Shown here: positions 27,218-36,104 of the stretch, one piece after another
Layout: each line of letters opens with the position of its first letter
Numbering within the stretch: position 1 is the first letter of the stretch
Assembly: GCF_927798095.1 (NCBI RefSeq)
Contig: NZ_CAKMMF010000001.1
Location: forward strand, 62,001 to 126,000
Reading direction: 5' to 3'
Source: Paenibacillus plantiphilus
Lineage (GTDB): Bacteria; Bacillota; Bacilli; Paenibacillales; Paenibacillaceae
DNA: 64,000 nt
Program-made: the position numbers and the translations under genes
The notes under the pieces: model-generated
Told to the model about the DNA's origin: nothing
Seen by the model: the letters and a program-made list of their open reading frames with translations, nothing else
The model's database searches: none

Positions 27218-28027
27218 ATGAAATTCGATCTACATACCCACCATTTCCGCTGCGGACATGCAGACGGCACTATTGAGGATTACATACAGGCAGCGATAAA
27301 AGCAGAGCTGAACGTGATCGGCATCTCTGATCATTCGCCATACTTTGCCAATGAAATCGATCAGCCCCAGCCAGGCATCGCGATGGCGAAGAGCGCATTT
27401 GCGGGTTATGTCGAGGAGGTCCTTCGGCTGAAGGCCAAGTATGAAGGAACCATTGACGTGCTGCTCGGCGTTGAGTCGGATTATTATCCCGAGCATATTG
27501 AGCTGTACAAAAGTGTATACGAGCAATATCCATTCGACTATATTATCGGCTCCATTCATCAGACACGCGGCGTGAGCATCTTCAATCGCAATCGGTGGAA
27601 AAATTTATCCACCCCCGTGCAGGTTGAAGAGAAGCAGCATTACTATGAGCTTATTGCCCAATCCGCGCGCAGCGGCGCCTTTCAGGTGCTTGGACATATT
27701 GATGCGATGAAGGGCTATTATCCCCCCTTCTCCGACATCGCAGCCGACGAAGCAATCGATTCCACGCTCAGCGTCATAGCCGAGAGCAGCACTGCAATTG
27801 AAATTAATACGTCAGGCAAGACCAAATATGTGGGCGGCTGGTATCCATCCGATGCCATTCTGGAGCGGGCGTTGTTCTATGGGGTGGAGGTGACGTTCGG
27901 CTCTGATTCTCATATTCCGAGCCGGGTTGGCGATGATTGGGAGCTTGTACGGCAGAGGTTGAAGGAGATCGGGTTCAAGCATTGGGTATATTACAAACAG
28001 AAGAAGCCAATTGTCGTTCCCCTTTAA
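27218..28027 (+). CDS. PHP-domain histidinol-phosphatase (HisK-like)
   Basis: A 269-residue metal-dependent phosphatase of the PHP superfamily. Metal-binding motifs are DLHTHHFRCGHA near the N-terminus, ISDHSPY (about residue 41), the Glu in LLGVESDYYPE, IIGSIHQTR, LGHIDAMK and the C-terminal GSDSHIPSRVGDD. The layout fits histidinol-phosphatase (HisJ/HisK type), the penultimate step of histidine synthesis. There are no other his genes nearby, so another phosphoester substrate remains possible. ATG at 27218 follows AGGAGGCAGCGACTATC. Confidence 0.88.
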   Translation: MKFDLHTHHFRCGHADGTIEDYIQAAIKAELNVIGISDHSPYFANEIDQPQPGIAMAKSAFAGYVEEVLRLKAKYEGTIDVLLGVESDYYPEHIELYKSVYEQYPFDYIIGSIHQTRGVSIFNRNRWKNLSTPVQVEEKQHYYELIAQSARSGAFQVLGHIDAMKGYYPPFSDIAADEAIDSTLSVIAESSTAIEINTSGKTKYVGGWYPSDAILERALFYGVEVTFGSDSHIPSRVGDDWELVRQRLKEIGFKHWVYYKQKKPIVVPL

Positions 28028-28030
28028 GAC

Positions 28031-28060
28031 AAAAAAAATGGACCTGCACGCTACAGGTCC
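28031..28060 (-). terminator. Terminator facing leftward after the DUF695 gene
   Basis: GGACCTG (28040-28046) and CAGGTCC (28054-28060) with a run of eight T on the minus strand (28032-28039). Serves transcripts coming from the gene at 28214 and may also stop the PHP gene. Confidence 0.7.
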
Positions 28061-28213
28061 CAAATCATATATCGTTAAAAGGGGGTCTTGTTTATTATAA
28101 TAGCCCACGAATGTGATAAAGAGATAACAACAGCATTTCATTTGTGTAACAAATTGCTTGGCCCCTTGATCCAGATACTGAGAAGGAGCAGATAGCTGTG
28201 GCCGGACAGTCCT

Positions 28214-29050
28214 CTACGATCTTCGAGTGGAGCGCATTTTCCTAATGGAGGACTCTATCCGTCCCAATAAACGCCGGAGCCCTTGCTTCACACGATGACC
28301 GGAGGATTGCTTCATTATGGAACCCCAGCCGTCATAACGCCCTCCGTACCCTGCTATAAGGCGGTATAGCTCTCTTACACGGTCATTGACCGTATCAAGA
28401 CGCACATCTTCAAACTTGCTGATGACAAGCGGGTATGGATAGCTGTTGTCCGGCTCCGTCTGCTTGTCCTTCTCTATGCTGTACCCCATATTCTTCAAGG
28501 TTGCTTCCATTTCCTGACGGTCCATATCATGCTGAAAGAGCAGCCAGTGGTATACATTGCGCGGCTGATTAATATTGTCGCCCTTGTGAATCAACGCATA
28601 GATCATCTGGGCATTATGAACGAACAGCTCTTCGAGCTGATCAGGCAACATATAATTATAGAACGTCCATTGCGGATCCCGCTTCATATAATATTGCACA
28701 CGGAACTTCCAGTTACTGTCGACCCACTCGCGAATCATTCCCTCGTTCACAGTTCCGTTGCCAATGTAATAATAAAATTCAAGTCGGGTCAAGGAATTGA
28801 TTCGACCAACATAATGAGCCTCACCCAAGCTTTGGAGCCATTGCTCCAGCCCAGCCTCGAAACGTTCCAGAAGCTTCACAAATTCGCGCTTGGTATGATT
28901 CTTCTCACGTACGGGATATAAATTGACGGTAACCGATAGCAGATCATTGTAACCTTCCAATGGGGCGTCCGTTTTAAAGCCAGCGTTAACCAGGACGCGC
29001 AGCTGCTCCGATTCTGTACGGCGTTCATAGAAACCCCAATTGTCACTCAT
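28214..29050 (-). CDS. DUF695 / RraB-like domain protein
   Basis: A 278-residue cytoplasmic protein. Start at the ATG at 29050 (GAGGTGCTTC before it); the frame extends eight codons upstream without a site. The first half (MSDNWGFYERR, LTRLEFYYYIGN, DPQWTFYNYMLPD) matches the DUF695 pattern. The second half (NVYHWLLFQHDMDRQEMEA followed by LKNMGYSIE) resembles the RraB domain, an inhibitor of RNase E in proteobacteria. The organism should lack classical RNase E, so the role here is open. The C-terminal tail is basic (KQGLRRLLGRIESSIRKMR). Confidence 0.75.
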   Translation of the reverse strand: MSDNWGFYERRTESEQLRVLVNAGFKTDAPLEGYNDLLSVTVNLYPVREKNHTKREFVKLLERFEAGLEQWLQSLGEAHYVGRINSLTRLEFYYYIGNGTVNEGMIREWVDSNWKFRVQYYMKRDPQWTFYNYMLPDQLEELFVHNAQMIYALIHKGDNINQPRNVYHWLLFQHDMDRQEMEATLKNMGYSIEKDKQTEPDNSYPYPLVISKFEDVRLDTVNDRVRELYRLIAGYGGRYDGWGSIMKQSSGHRVKQGLRRLLGRIESSIRKMRSTRRS

Positions 29051-29295
29051 GAAGCACCTCGATCCTGTAGACATCTCCGAAGTAATGAATTTTATCTATT
29101 CTATTATAACGTTTTCACCCGTGTGCGTGCTAATCATTATTCGACTTATTATGCACCATCGCTTTATTCACCGCAACTTAACTTACTTATATATTGTATA
29201 TAGTTATTTTATAGTATTTCGCAATTCATGTCGAAAGCTGCACGCAATTGAACTCATTTATGCTACAATAGAAGAAGTTAAAGAGGGGTGATACC

Positions 29296-29604
29296 ATGGA
29301 TTATTCCAAAATGTGCCCAAAGTATGAGTGCGCGTCGGATTTGCTGGGCAAGAAATGGACGGGTCTGATCGTTCGTGTCCTTCTTGGCGGACCTAAGCGG
29401 TTCAAGGAAATTAAAGAGCAGATTCCCGAGATGAGCGACAAAATGTTGACTGACCGAATGAAAGAGCTAGAGCAATGTCAGATCATTAAACGACAAGTTT
29501 ATCCGGAGATGCCTGTCCGGATCGAATATGAGCTTACTGACAAAGGACGCGGATTGGAGCCTGTTATTCAATCCATTCAGGATTGGAGCGAGGATTGGTG
29601 TTAA
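29296..29604 (+). CDS. HxlR-family transcriptional regulator
   Basis: A 102-residue winged-helix regulator of the HxlR family. It has MCPKYECASDLLGKKWTGLI (the conserved early Cys, often redox- or aldehyde-sensing in this family), GPKRFKEIKEQIPEMSDKML and VRIEYELTDKGRGLEPVI. No target gene is adjacent on the same strand; the S1C protease gene is convergent. ATG at 29296 behind GAGGGGTGATACC. It ends in a clear terminator. Confidence 0.93.
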   Translation: MDYSKMCPKYECASDLLGKKWTGLIVRVLLGGPKRFKEIKEQIPEMSDKMLTDRMKELEQCQIIKRQVYPEMPVRIEYELTDKGRGLEPVIQSIQDWSEDWC

Positions 29605-29605
29605 G

Positions 29606-29635
29606 AGCTGCCGTTATGGATACGGCAGCTTTTTT
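29606..29635 (+). terminator. Terminator of the hxlR-like gene
   Basis: AGCTGCCGT (29606-29614) pairs with ACGGCAGCT (29622-29630), seven-base loop, then six T. Confidence 0.9.
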
Positions 29636-29672
29636 GCTGTATATGCCGCCGAGCTTCGGGCGTCAAAGACCG

Positions 29673-29713
29673 AGGGCTGTCCCTATAGTAGCAACTACTA
29701 GTGGAACAGCCCT
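29673..29713. repeat. Inverted repeat between convergent genes
   Basis: AGGGCTGT (29673-29680) and ACAGCCCT (29706-29713) with TAGTAGCAACTACTA inside. It resembles the hairpin after sdhB (31549-31594) in the AGGGCTGTCC arm. Possible terminator of the protease gene. Confidence 0.55.
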
Positions 29714-29737
29714 CTCACAACTCAATGCTCTGCGATT

Positions 29738-31324
29738 TTATCCTACAATAGTAGTCACTACGCCGTCCTCTATCATGATGGTAACAATGAAATGAGTCAC
29801 TTCATATCCGCCATTGACGGTAGTGATTTCTGATGGCTTGAAACCATCAGGATAGGTTTTGAAAAATCCTTCGTAATAAACAACCATAACAACATCGTGT
29901 CCGGGGAAGTGCTCACTCACAGTTTCGCCAAGTGCAGTCGCCCAGATTTTAACATCGCTTTTGTTATTCGGCCATCCTTCCAGATAAGTGAGATAGTTCT
30001 CGCCAAGCATCTGGCTCATAATGAATACTCGGCCGGTCGGCACGCCGCCCACCCAAGTTTCCAGCGGAATGTCAGCTTCATCGGTTGGAATAAAGGTTAC
30101 CCCTTTATTCAACCCTTCCGTTATGAGTGTTGCTGCTTCTTTGGCCGAGCTGGACCCGCCAGACCCGCCATTATTGGGGGTAGCAGGCTTCGTAGCAGTA
30201 GCAGCAGGGCTAAACGCCGTTGTTGGTATATCACCATGACTCTTGCCGGCAATGCTGCTAATCATGCTTCGAGCTTCACTGATCGATACCGCAAAATTCA
30301 AATCAGCAATGCTTGAATCAATCCCCGAGCTCGTGATGCCTACTAATTTCCCTTGTGTGTCGAATAATCCGCCACCCGAGCTGCCATGGTCAATCGGAAC
30401 GCTAATCTGCAATGTATTCACACCGTCGATTACGCCAATATTGCTTATGACCCCTTGCGATACTGTGTTTTGCTGCCCAAGCGGGCTGCCTATCGCGACT
30501 ACTTTATCACCCTTTTTCAAATCGCCTGGAGTGCCGATCGCAACGGAACCCATCGTTATGCGCTTCTTTGTCTTGATCAATGCCAAATCTCTTTTCTCAT
30601 CCAAAGAAATATATCCGGCAATATCATGTGTGTTACCGTCAATATCCGTGATGGAGACCGCCTTCGCATCTTCTATTACATGGTAGTTAGTAATAAACAC
30701 ACCTTCTCCCAGACTAACGGCGCTGCCCTGTGATGTGTCTGTATTTACAATGACGACCTTGCTGTCATTCAATTCTGTAATCGCCTTTGTAGAAAGCTCG
30801 GTTGATGTCGGCGCCGTATTAACAGGAGCAGTCTCCACTGGCTTAGGCGCCGGTTCTGGCGCTGGCGCAGGAGTGACCAGAGGCGAATATTCGCTGCTCG
30901 TCGTTTCTTTGGAGTCGATATAGATCGCTTTGGTCGGTTGATCGAATTCGATATTGTAGTTCATCGACTCGCTTACAAATCGAAGCGGAATATACGTGCT
31001 GTTGTTGATTACTTCCGGCGCAGCTGTCAACGGAACAGACTTCCCGTTCAACACAGCCCTTTTGGAGCCTACTGTAAAAATAATTTCCGTGCTGTCCTTG
31101 GAAGCTTTCACTATTTTTGCTCTAGCATCATATTCAATGTAAAAGTTCAGCTTTGCTAGAATGCTTCTGAATGGAACGATGGTGGAGCCATTCTTAACCA
31201 GAGCGTTCGATGCAGCGAGATGACCATCCACATACACCTTAAATAAAGGTTCGGCAGCATAGGCACTCGTAGTGCCAACAAAAAAAGCCGCAACTAAAAC
31301 AAAAAGCATCGAAAGTTTGCGCAT
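29738..31324 (-). CDS. Secreted S1C serine protease with N-terminal copper-amine-oxidase-N-like domain
   Basis: A 528-residue exported protein. Signal peptide (LSMLFVLVAAFFVGTTSAYA), then a copper-amine-oxidase N-terminal-like domain (about 28-140; VPFRSILAKLNFYIEYD and YIPLRFVSESMNYNIEFD), a proline-rich linker, then a trypsin-like S1C protease domain with His in FITNYHVIED, Asp in DEKRDLALIK and Ser in DHGSSGGGLFDT (about 205-370). A Gly/Ser/Pro linker leads to a C-terminal domain of about 120 residues that I do not recognise. No PDZ domain is present, unlike HtrA. The N-terminal domain is common in Paenibacillus surface proteins and probably contacts the wall. Confidence 0.9.
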   Translation of the reverse strand: MRKLSMLFVLVAAFFVGTTSAYAAEPLFKVYVDGHLAASNALVKNGSTIVPFRSILAKLNFYIEYDARAKIVKASKDSTEIIFTVGSKRAVLNGKSVPLTAAPEVINNSTYIPLRFVSESMNYNIEFDQPTKAIYIDSKETTSSEYSPLVTPAPAPEPAPKPVETAPVNTAPTSTELSTKAITELNDSKVVIVNTDTSQGSAVSLGEGVFITNYHVIEDAKAVSITDIDGNTHDIAGYISLDEKRDLALIKTKKRITMGSVAIGTPGDLKKGDKVVAIGSPLGQQNTVSQGVISNIGVIDGVNTLQISVPIDHGSSGGGLFDTQGKLVGITSSGIDSSIADLNFAVSISEARSMISSIAGKSHGDIPTTAFSPAATATKPATPNNGGSGGSSSAKEAATLITEGLNKGVTFIPTDEADIPLETWVGGVPTGRVFIMSQMLGENYLTYLEGWPNNKSDVKIWATALGETVSEHFPGHDVVMVVYYEGFFKTYPDGFKPSEITTVNGGYEVTHFIVTIMIEDGVVTTIVG

Positions 31325-31542
31325 TGTGAAAACCCCTTCATCATCATGTTGTTTCTCTCTCCGTATCAGCTATGTTCCGCTAAAAAAAGACAATCACACT
31401 TTCCGTTATTTATGGCAAACACTACCTATTAACAACTATAGTAGCATATCATCTTCCTCTAGTGTCAATAAAAATAGCCCGAATTTCCTATGAGCCCTAT
31501 ATTTCTACTAATCTTTCATGCCTCCACGATCGACTGTTCATA

Positions 31543-31594
31543 CAAAAAAGGGCTGTCCCCTGCCATCATTGCTGATGACGGTCAGGACAGCCCT
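31543..31594 (-). terminator. Terminator of the sdhCAB operon
   Basis: AGGGCTGTCC (31549-31558) and GGACAGCCCT (31585-31594), with inner ATCA/TGAT pairing; followed on the minus strand by six T. Confidence 0.85.
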
Positions 31595-31612
31595 CTTCGT
31601 ATGATCGGTTAA

Positions 31613-32377
31613 TTAGAAATCAAGCCACTTCTTGAATAATTGCTTCGTCGTATCCTTATTCATAGCCGCGATGGACGTTGTAAGCGGAATGCCCTTCGGA
31701 CAGGAGCGGACGCAGTTCTGCGAATTCCCGCAGCCTTCGATTCCGCCTTCCTCCATAAGCGCATCCAGTCGCTCAGCCTTGTTCATCTCACCTGTTGGAT
31801 GAGCATTGAACAGACGTACCTGCGAGATCGCTGCAGGACCGATGAAGCTGTTCCGATCATTCACATTCGGACAGGCCTCCAGGCAGACGCCGCATGTCAT
31901 GCACTTGGACAGCTCATACGCCCATTGACGCTTCGTCTCCGCCATCCGCGGTCCAGGACCGAGATCATACGTACCGTCAATCGGAATCCATGCTTTAACC
32001 CGCTTCAGCGCGTTAAACATCCGCTCACGGTTAATGACAAGGTCGCGGACAACCGGGAAGGTGCTCATCGGCTCCAGGCGGATGGGCTGCTCCAGCTTGT
32101 CTACCAGCGCCGTACAAGCCTGACGCGGCTTGCCGTTGATGACCATCGAGCAAGCGCCGCATACTTCCTCCAGGCAGTTGGATTCCCAGCATACCGGCGA
32201 TGTGCCTGCTCCATCGGCTTTCTGCGGATTGCGCTGAATCTCCATCAGCGCACTGATCACATTCATGTTCTGCCGATATGGAATTTCGAACTGCTCCGTA
32301 TAAGAAGGCGCATCGGGTTTGTCCTGACGCGTAATAATAAACTTGATTGTTTTGTTAGCAACCGTCGTGTCAGCCAT
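31613..32377 (-). CDS. sdhB: Succinate dehydrogenase iron-sulfur subunit
   Basis: A 254-residue iron-sulfur protein carrying electrons from the SdhA flavin to menaquinone. Three cluster sites are visible: the [2Fe-2S] ligands in SNCLEEVCGACSMVING with a distal Cys in RQACTA, then CMTCGVCLEACPNVN and CGNSQNCVRSCPKGIPL for the [4Fe-4S] and [3Fe-4S] clusters. Last gene of sdhC-sdhA-sdhB, 28 bases after sdhA, with a terminator behind it. Confidence 0.97.
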   Translation of the reverse strand: MADTTVANKTIKFIITRQDKPDAPSYTEQFEIPYRQNMNVISALMEIQRNPQKADGAGTSPVCWESNCLEEVCGACSMVINGKPRQACTALVDKLEQPIRLEPMSTFPVVRDLVINRERMFNALKRVKAWIPIDGTYDLGPGPRMAETKRQWAYELSKCMTCGVCLEACPNVNDRNSFIGPAAISQVRLFNAHPTGEMNKAERLDALMEEGGIEGCGNSQNCVRSCPKGIPLTTSIAAMNKDTTKQLFKKWLDF

Positions 32378-32405
32378 CGTTATTCTCCTTTCTTCTTATC
32401 CGTTC

Positions 32406-34154
32406 CTAATTCTTGTCCGTCGTATAATCGCGCTTGCGCGGTGGAATAAGCGAGACATCAATATCTTGATACGAGATTTCCGGACCTTCCGCCGTCCATT
32501 TCGCAATCGTCGTCTTCATGAATTTCTCATCGTTGCGCTCAAGGAAATCAGGCTTATAGTGCGCGCCACGGCTTTCATCACGGAGCAAGGCGCCCTTGGT
32601 CATCGCTTCGGACAGCTCCAGCATATTCCATAATTGACGTGTGAAGGCGACGCCTGCATTGTTCCAGCGTGCCGTGTCATTAATGTTGATGTTGCCGAAA
32701 CGTCCCTTAAGCTCCTTGATCTTCGCAATTGTCTCTTCCAGCTTCTTGTTGTAGCGAACGACCGTCATGTTGTTGGTCATCCATTCGCCAAGCTCCTTGT
32801 GCAGCACGTAAGCGTTCTCTGAGCCGTCCATCTTGAGAATCCGCTCATACTTCTCGGTCTGAACCTTCTTCTCGCGATCATACACGGTGGAGGAAATGTC
32901 CTCAGCGGATTTCTTCAAGCCGCGAATATATTCAACCGCTTTAGGTCCAGTAATCATGCCGCCATAGATAGCCGACAGAAGCGAATTCGCTCCCAGACGG
33001 TTCGCGCCATGGTATTGATACTCGCATTCGCCTGCTGCGAAGAGGCCGGGAATGTTCGTCATTTGATTGTAATCGACCCACATGCCGCCCATGGAGTAAT
33101 GAACAGCCGGGAAAATTTTCATCGGGATTTTGCGCGGATCATCGCCCATGAATTTCTCATAGATCTCGATAATGCCGCCAAGCTTGACATCAAGCTCCTT
33201 AGGGTCCTTATGCGACAGGTCCAGATAAACCATGTTCTCGCCGTTCACGCCGAGCTTCATATCGACGCACACGTGGAAAATTTCGCGAGTTGCGATATCG
33301 CGCGGAACGAGGTTGCCGTAGCCGGGATATTTCTCTTCAAGGAAATACCATGGCTTGCCGTCCTTGTACGTCCAGATGCGACCGCCTTCACCGCGAGCGG
33401 ATTCAGACATAAGGCGCAGCTTGTCATCGCCTGGAATGGCTGTCGGGTGAATCTGGATAAACTCGCCATTGGCGTAATGAACGCCCTGCTGATAAACAGC
33501 GCTCGCCGCAGTTCCTGTATTAATGACAGAGTTCGTCGTTTTGCCAAAAATAATGCCAGGTCCGCCAGTAGCCAGAATAACCGCATCCGCAGGAATGATG
33601 TGCACTTCCATCGAACGCAGATCCTGACAGGATACGCCGCGGCATACGCCGTCATCGTCAAGCACCGCGCCAAGAAACTCCCAATGCTCGTATTTCGTTA
33701 CAAGACCCGCAGTCTCCCAGCGGCGTACTTGCTCGTCAAGCGCATACAGCAGCTGCTGGCCGGTCGTTGCGCCTGCGAATGCTGTACGGTGATATTTCGT
33801 ACCGCCGAAGCGGCGGAAGTCAAGCAAGCCCTCCGGCGTCCGGTTGAACATAACGCCCATCCGGTCCATCAAGTGGATAATGCCTGGCGCCGCATCGCAC
33901 ATTGCTTTAACCGGCGGCTGGTTCGCAAGAAAGTCGCCGCCGTAGATTGTATCATCGAAGTGCTCCCATGTGGAGTCGCCTTCGCCCTTCGTATTCACCG
34001 CACCGTTAATGCCGCCTTGCGCGCACACGGAGTGTGAACGCTTCACGGGCACAACAGAGAACAGGTCGACATGCACGCCTGCTTCCGCTGCTTTTATAGT
34101 AGCCATCAGACCGGCAAGGCCGCCTCCGACGACAATTACTTTATTCTTAGCCAT
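32406..34154 (-). CDS. sdhA: Succinate dehydrogenase flavoprotein subunit
   Basis: A 582-residue FAD subunit of respiratory complex II, oxidising succinate to fumarate. It shows the dinucleotide-binding motif VVGGGLAGLMATIKAAEAG, the region for covalent FAD attachment HSVCAQGGINGAVN, the substrate-site segments GEGGRIWTYKDGK and HYSMGGMWVDYNQ, and GECEYQYHGANRLGANSLLS. The length is that of the Bacillus type. Cotranscribed with sdhC (24-base gap) and sdhB. The long antisense frame over it is a codon-use shadow. Confidence 0.98.
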   Translation of the reverse strand: MAKNKVIVVGGGLAGLMATIKAAEAGVHVDLFSVVPVKRSHSVCAQGGINGAVNTKGEGDSTWEHFDDTIYGGDFLANQPPVKAMCDAAPGIIHLMDRMGVMFNRTPEGLLDFRRFGGTKYHRTAFAGATTGQQLLYALDEQVRRWETAGLVTKYEHWEFLGAVLDDDGVCRGVSCQDLRSMEVHIIPADAVILATGGPGIIFGKTTNSVINTGTAASAVYQQGVHYANGEFIQIHPTAIPGDDKLRLMSESARGEGGRIWTYKDGKPWYFLEEKYPGYGNLVPRDIATREIFHVCVDMKLGVNGENMVYLDLSHKDPKELDVKLGGIIEIYEKFMGDDPRKIPMKIFPAVHYSMGGMWVDYNQMTNIPGLFAAGECEYQYHGANRLGANSLLSAIYGGMITGPKAVEYIRGLKKSAEDISSTVYDREKKVQTEKYERILKMDGSENAYVLHKELGEWMTNNMTVVRYNKKLEETIAKIKELKGRFGNININDTARWNNAGVAFTRQLWNMLELSEAMTKGALLRDESRGAHYKPDFLERNDEKFMKTTIAKWTAEGPEISYQDIDVSLIPPRKRDYTTDKN

Positions 34155-34178
34155 CTCGATTCGCTCCTTGTCTAAGTC

Positions 34179-34850
34179 CTATACAATATTCGTCCATGCG
34201 ATAGCAGCAGATGCCGCCTCTTTAAATTCATCTCCGCGGAATGCAAACAGCGACATCAGGAACATAGCCGTTACAATTACGAACACGACCATCCAAATGT
34301 AAGACGAGATGCGCTGTGCGCGCGGTCCGACCGTAATGCCCCAGCTAACGAGGAATGACCACATGCCGTTGCTGAAGTGGAACACTGCCGCAACAACACC
34401 GATCACGTAAAAAATCAGGAATAATACATTTGTAGAGATGTCATGCATGACACCGCCAAGCTCATCATGCCCTACATTGCCAATTGCTACCTGAACGCGC
34501 GTCTGGTATAGATGCCAGACAATGAAAATAAACGTAATGACACCTGATATCCGTTGAAATGTAAATGCCCAGTTGCGGCCATAATGGTACTGTCCCGTAT
34601 TCAGATTGGACTGATAAGCAATGTACAGACCGTATACGCCATGGAACAGCAGCGGAATCCAAATAAGGGTCGCCTCCAGAACCGGAACAAGCGGCAGGCT
34701 GTTCAGAAAAATCACCGCATCCTTGAAGCCCTGCGGGCCGCCTTCGACTGCGGCGAAATTCGTCACCATATGTTCAATGAAGAACAGGCCGAGCGGGATC
34801 ACTCCAAGAAGAGAGTGGATCTTGCGCGATAAGTAGGTATTACCTTTCAT
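34179..34850 (-). CDS. sdhC: Succinate dehydrogenase cytochrome b558 subunit
   Basis: A 223-residue, five-span membrane anchor binding two b hemes and menaquinone (B-type complex II). Histidines placed as heme ligands are seen in FIEHMVTNFAA, LLFHGVYGLYIA, IVWHLYQTRVQ and VFHFSNGMWSF. First gene of the operon, with a strong promoter 69 bases upstream of its start. The N-terminus KIHSLLGVIPLGLFFIEHM is characteristic of the Bacillus family. Confidence 0.96.
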   Translation of the reverse strand: MKGNTYLSRKIHSLLGVIPLGLFFIEHMVTNFAAVEGGPQGFKDAVIFLNSLPLVPVLEATLIWIPLLFHGVYGLYIAYQSNLNTGQYHYGRNWAFTFQRISGVITFIFIVWHLYQTRVQVAIGNVGHDELGGVMHDISTNVLFLIFYVIGVVAAVFHFSNGMWSFLVSWGITVGPRAQRISSYIWMVVFVIVTAMFLMSLFAFRGDEFKEAASAAIAWTNIV

Positions 34851-34918
34851 AACGTTTACGTTCTCCTTTCAAGACTGTGGGTAGCATTCTTCTCCAAACT
34901 TCGCCAAAACCATGTATC

Positions 34919-34947
34919 ATTGTAACGCTGGCTAAATTTGGCGTCAA
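34919..34947 (-). promoter_or_regulatory. Promoter of sdhCAB
   Basis: TTGACG (complement 34942-34947), 17-base spacer, TACAAT (complement 34919-34924). Confidence 0.8.
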
Positions 34948-34971
34948 TAATCCTTGCGACACAAATTAGCC
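34930..34971. promoter_or_regulatory. Inverted repeat around the sdhC -35 box, candidate operator
   Basis: GGCTAAATTTG (34930-34940) and CAAATTAGCC (34962-34971) form an imperfect dyad that spans the -35 element and the space towards the divergent LysR gene. Inferred binding site for that regulator or another respiratory regulator. Confidence 0.5.
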
Positions 34972-35068
34972 ACACTTCACATCATACTCCTTTTACGCTT
35001 ATAATGGAATTGCATATTTTTCATTAAAGGTTATAACCAATACGCATATACAGGCGGTGGATTTCGAT

Positions 35069-35965
35069 ATGTTGGATGAGTTGCATGTTTTTGCCATCGT
35101 CGTCGAGCAATCAAGCATGAATAAAGCCTCAGCCAAGCTTAATCTCTCGCAGCCCGCCCTCTCGCGCAAAATAGCGAAGCTTGAGGAGGAGCTGGGTGTT
35201 GTGCTGTTCCGGCGCATCGGCAAGCGGCTGGAGCTGACGCGCATTGGCCAGCTCACCTATGATTACGCTGTAGAGCTGCGCCAGCGGCATCTGCGATACC
35301 TGCAAATGCTGGCGGACTACAATTCCGCCGGACGTTCAGCGCTGACGATCGGGGCGAGCCTCACGACCCTCCAAACGACGCTCCCTGATCTGATTCAGGC
35401 GTTAACTGCAACGAGCCCCGAGCTGGATATTAAGGCCATTACAGGGAAGACGCATGAAATCGTTACGCTGGTCAGGGACAGAAAAGCCGATATCGGCATC
35501 GTTGCTTCGCGGATCGATGATCCTGCGCTGCACTGCATCCCGCTGTTCGACGATCATCTCGTCCTTGTCATGCCGCGCAATCAGTTTGTCATGGACAAGG
35601 GGCAGCCTGTTATCGGCGACTTGAACGGGCTTCCAATGATTCTGTTCTCCAAAGGAACCTGGTACCGGATTCTGACGGACGAGCTGTTCGAGCGATTCCT
35701 TCTACGGCCGGATGTCCGAATGGAAATCGATTCCTTCGAGGCGATTCTCCGTCTCCTGCACACCTGCCGCGCCGGAACGCTGCTGCCCAAATCGTATTTG
35801 CGCCCGGAGCTGCTCAGCGATAATGATCTGATCGTCATCCCGATACGCGAGCTGGAAGAATCGAAACGGACGACCTCGCTTATTCACGCAGAGGAAGAAA
35901 GCCTCAGCCCTGCGGTAAGGCTGTGGATTGACCATATCACATCGCATTTCAAGCGGCCGCAATAG
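35069..35965 (+). CDS. LysR-family transcriptional regulator divergent from sdhCAB
   Basis: A 298-residue LysR regulator. ATG at 35069 has AGGCGGTGG eight bases before; the frame opens at a GTG inside that site. N-terminal HTH (LDELHVFAIVVEQSSMNKAS, LSQPALSRKIAKLEEELG) and an effector-binding domain (about 88-290; TGKTHEIVTLVRDRKADIGI). It faces the sdh operon across 218 bases containing a dyad over the sdh promoter, so control of sdh is plausible. It resembles the CcpC/CitR type in length and context only loosely; the effector is unknown. Confidence 0.92.
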   Translation: MLDELHVFAIVVEQSSMNKASAKLNLSQPALSRKIAKLEEELGVVLFRRIGKRLELTRIGQLTYDYAVELRQRHLRYLQMLADYNSAGRSALTIGASLTTLQTTLPDLIQALTATSPELDIKAITGKTHEIVTLVRDRKADIGIVASRIDDPALHCIPLFDDHLVLVMPRNQFVMDKGQPVIGDLNGLPMILFSKGTWYRILTDELFERFLLRPDVRMEIDSFEAILRLLHTCRAGTLLPKSYLRPELLSDNDLIVIPIRELEESKRTTSLIHAEEESLSPAVRLWIDHITSHFKRPQ

Positions 35966-35996
35966 GTATGCGCCGCCGATTCCTTCTAATTAAAGA

Positions 35997-36030
35997 AAGG
36001 ACAGCAGCTGCTTGCTGCAGCCCTGTCCTT
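35997..36030 (+). terminator. Hairpin after the lysR gene
   Basis: AAGGACAG (35997-36004) and CTGTCCTT (36023-36030) enclose AGCTGC/GCAGCC pairing; TATATTGTTG follows. Probable terminator. Confidence 0.65.
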
Positions 36031-36104
36031 ATATTGTTGCCAACTTTCACATCTAAATCCATCCGTACTGCCGCCGCATAGCAATCCTTGCTCTCCAAGC
36101 CGAA

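Noticed and set aside
28214-29050. Full assignment as an RNase E inhibitor (RraB)
   Set aside because: Only the second half resembles RraB, and the organism is not expected to have classical RNase E, so the function was left open.
33009-34037. 342-codon frame antisense to sdhA
   Set aside because: Shadow of the sdhA reading frame; Arg/His/Val-rich composition, no ribosome-binding site, no motif.
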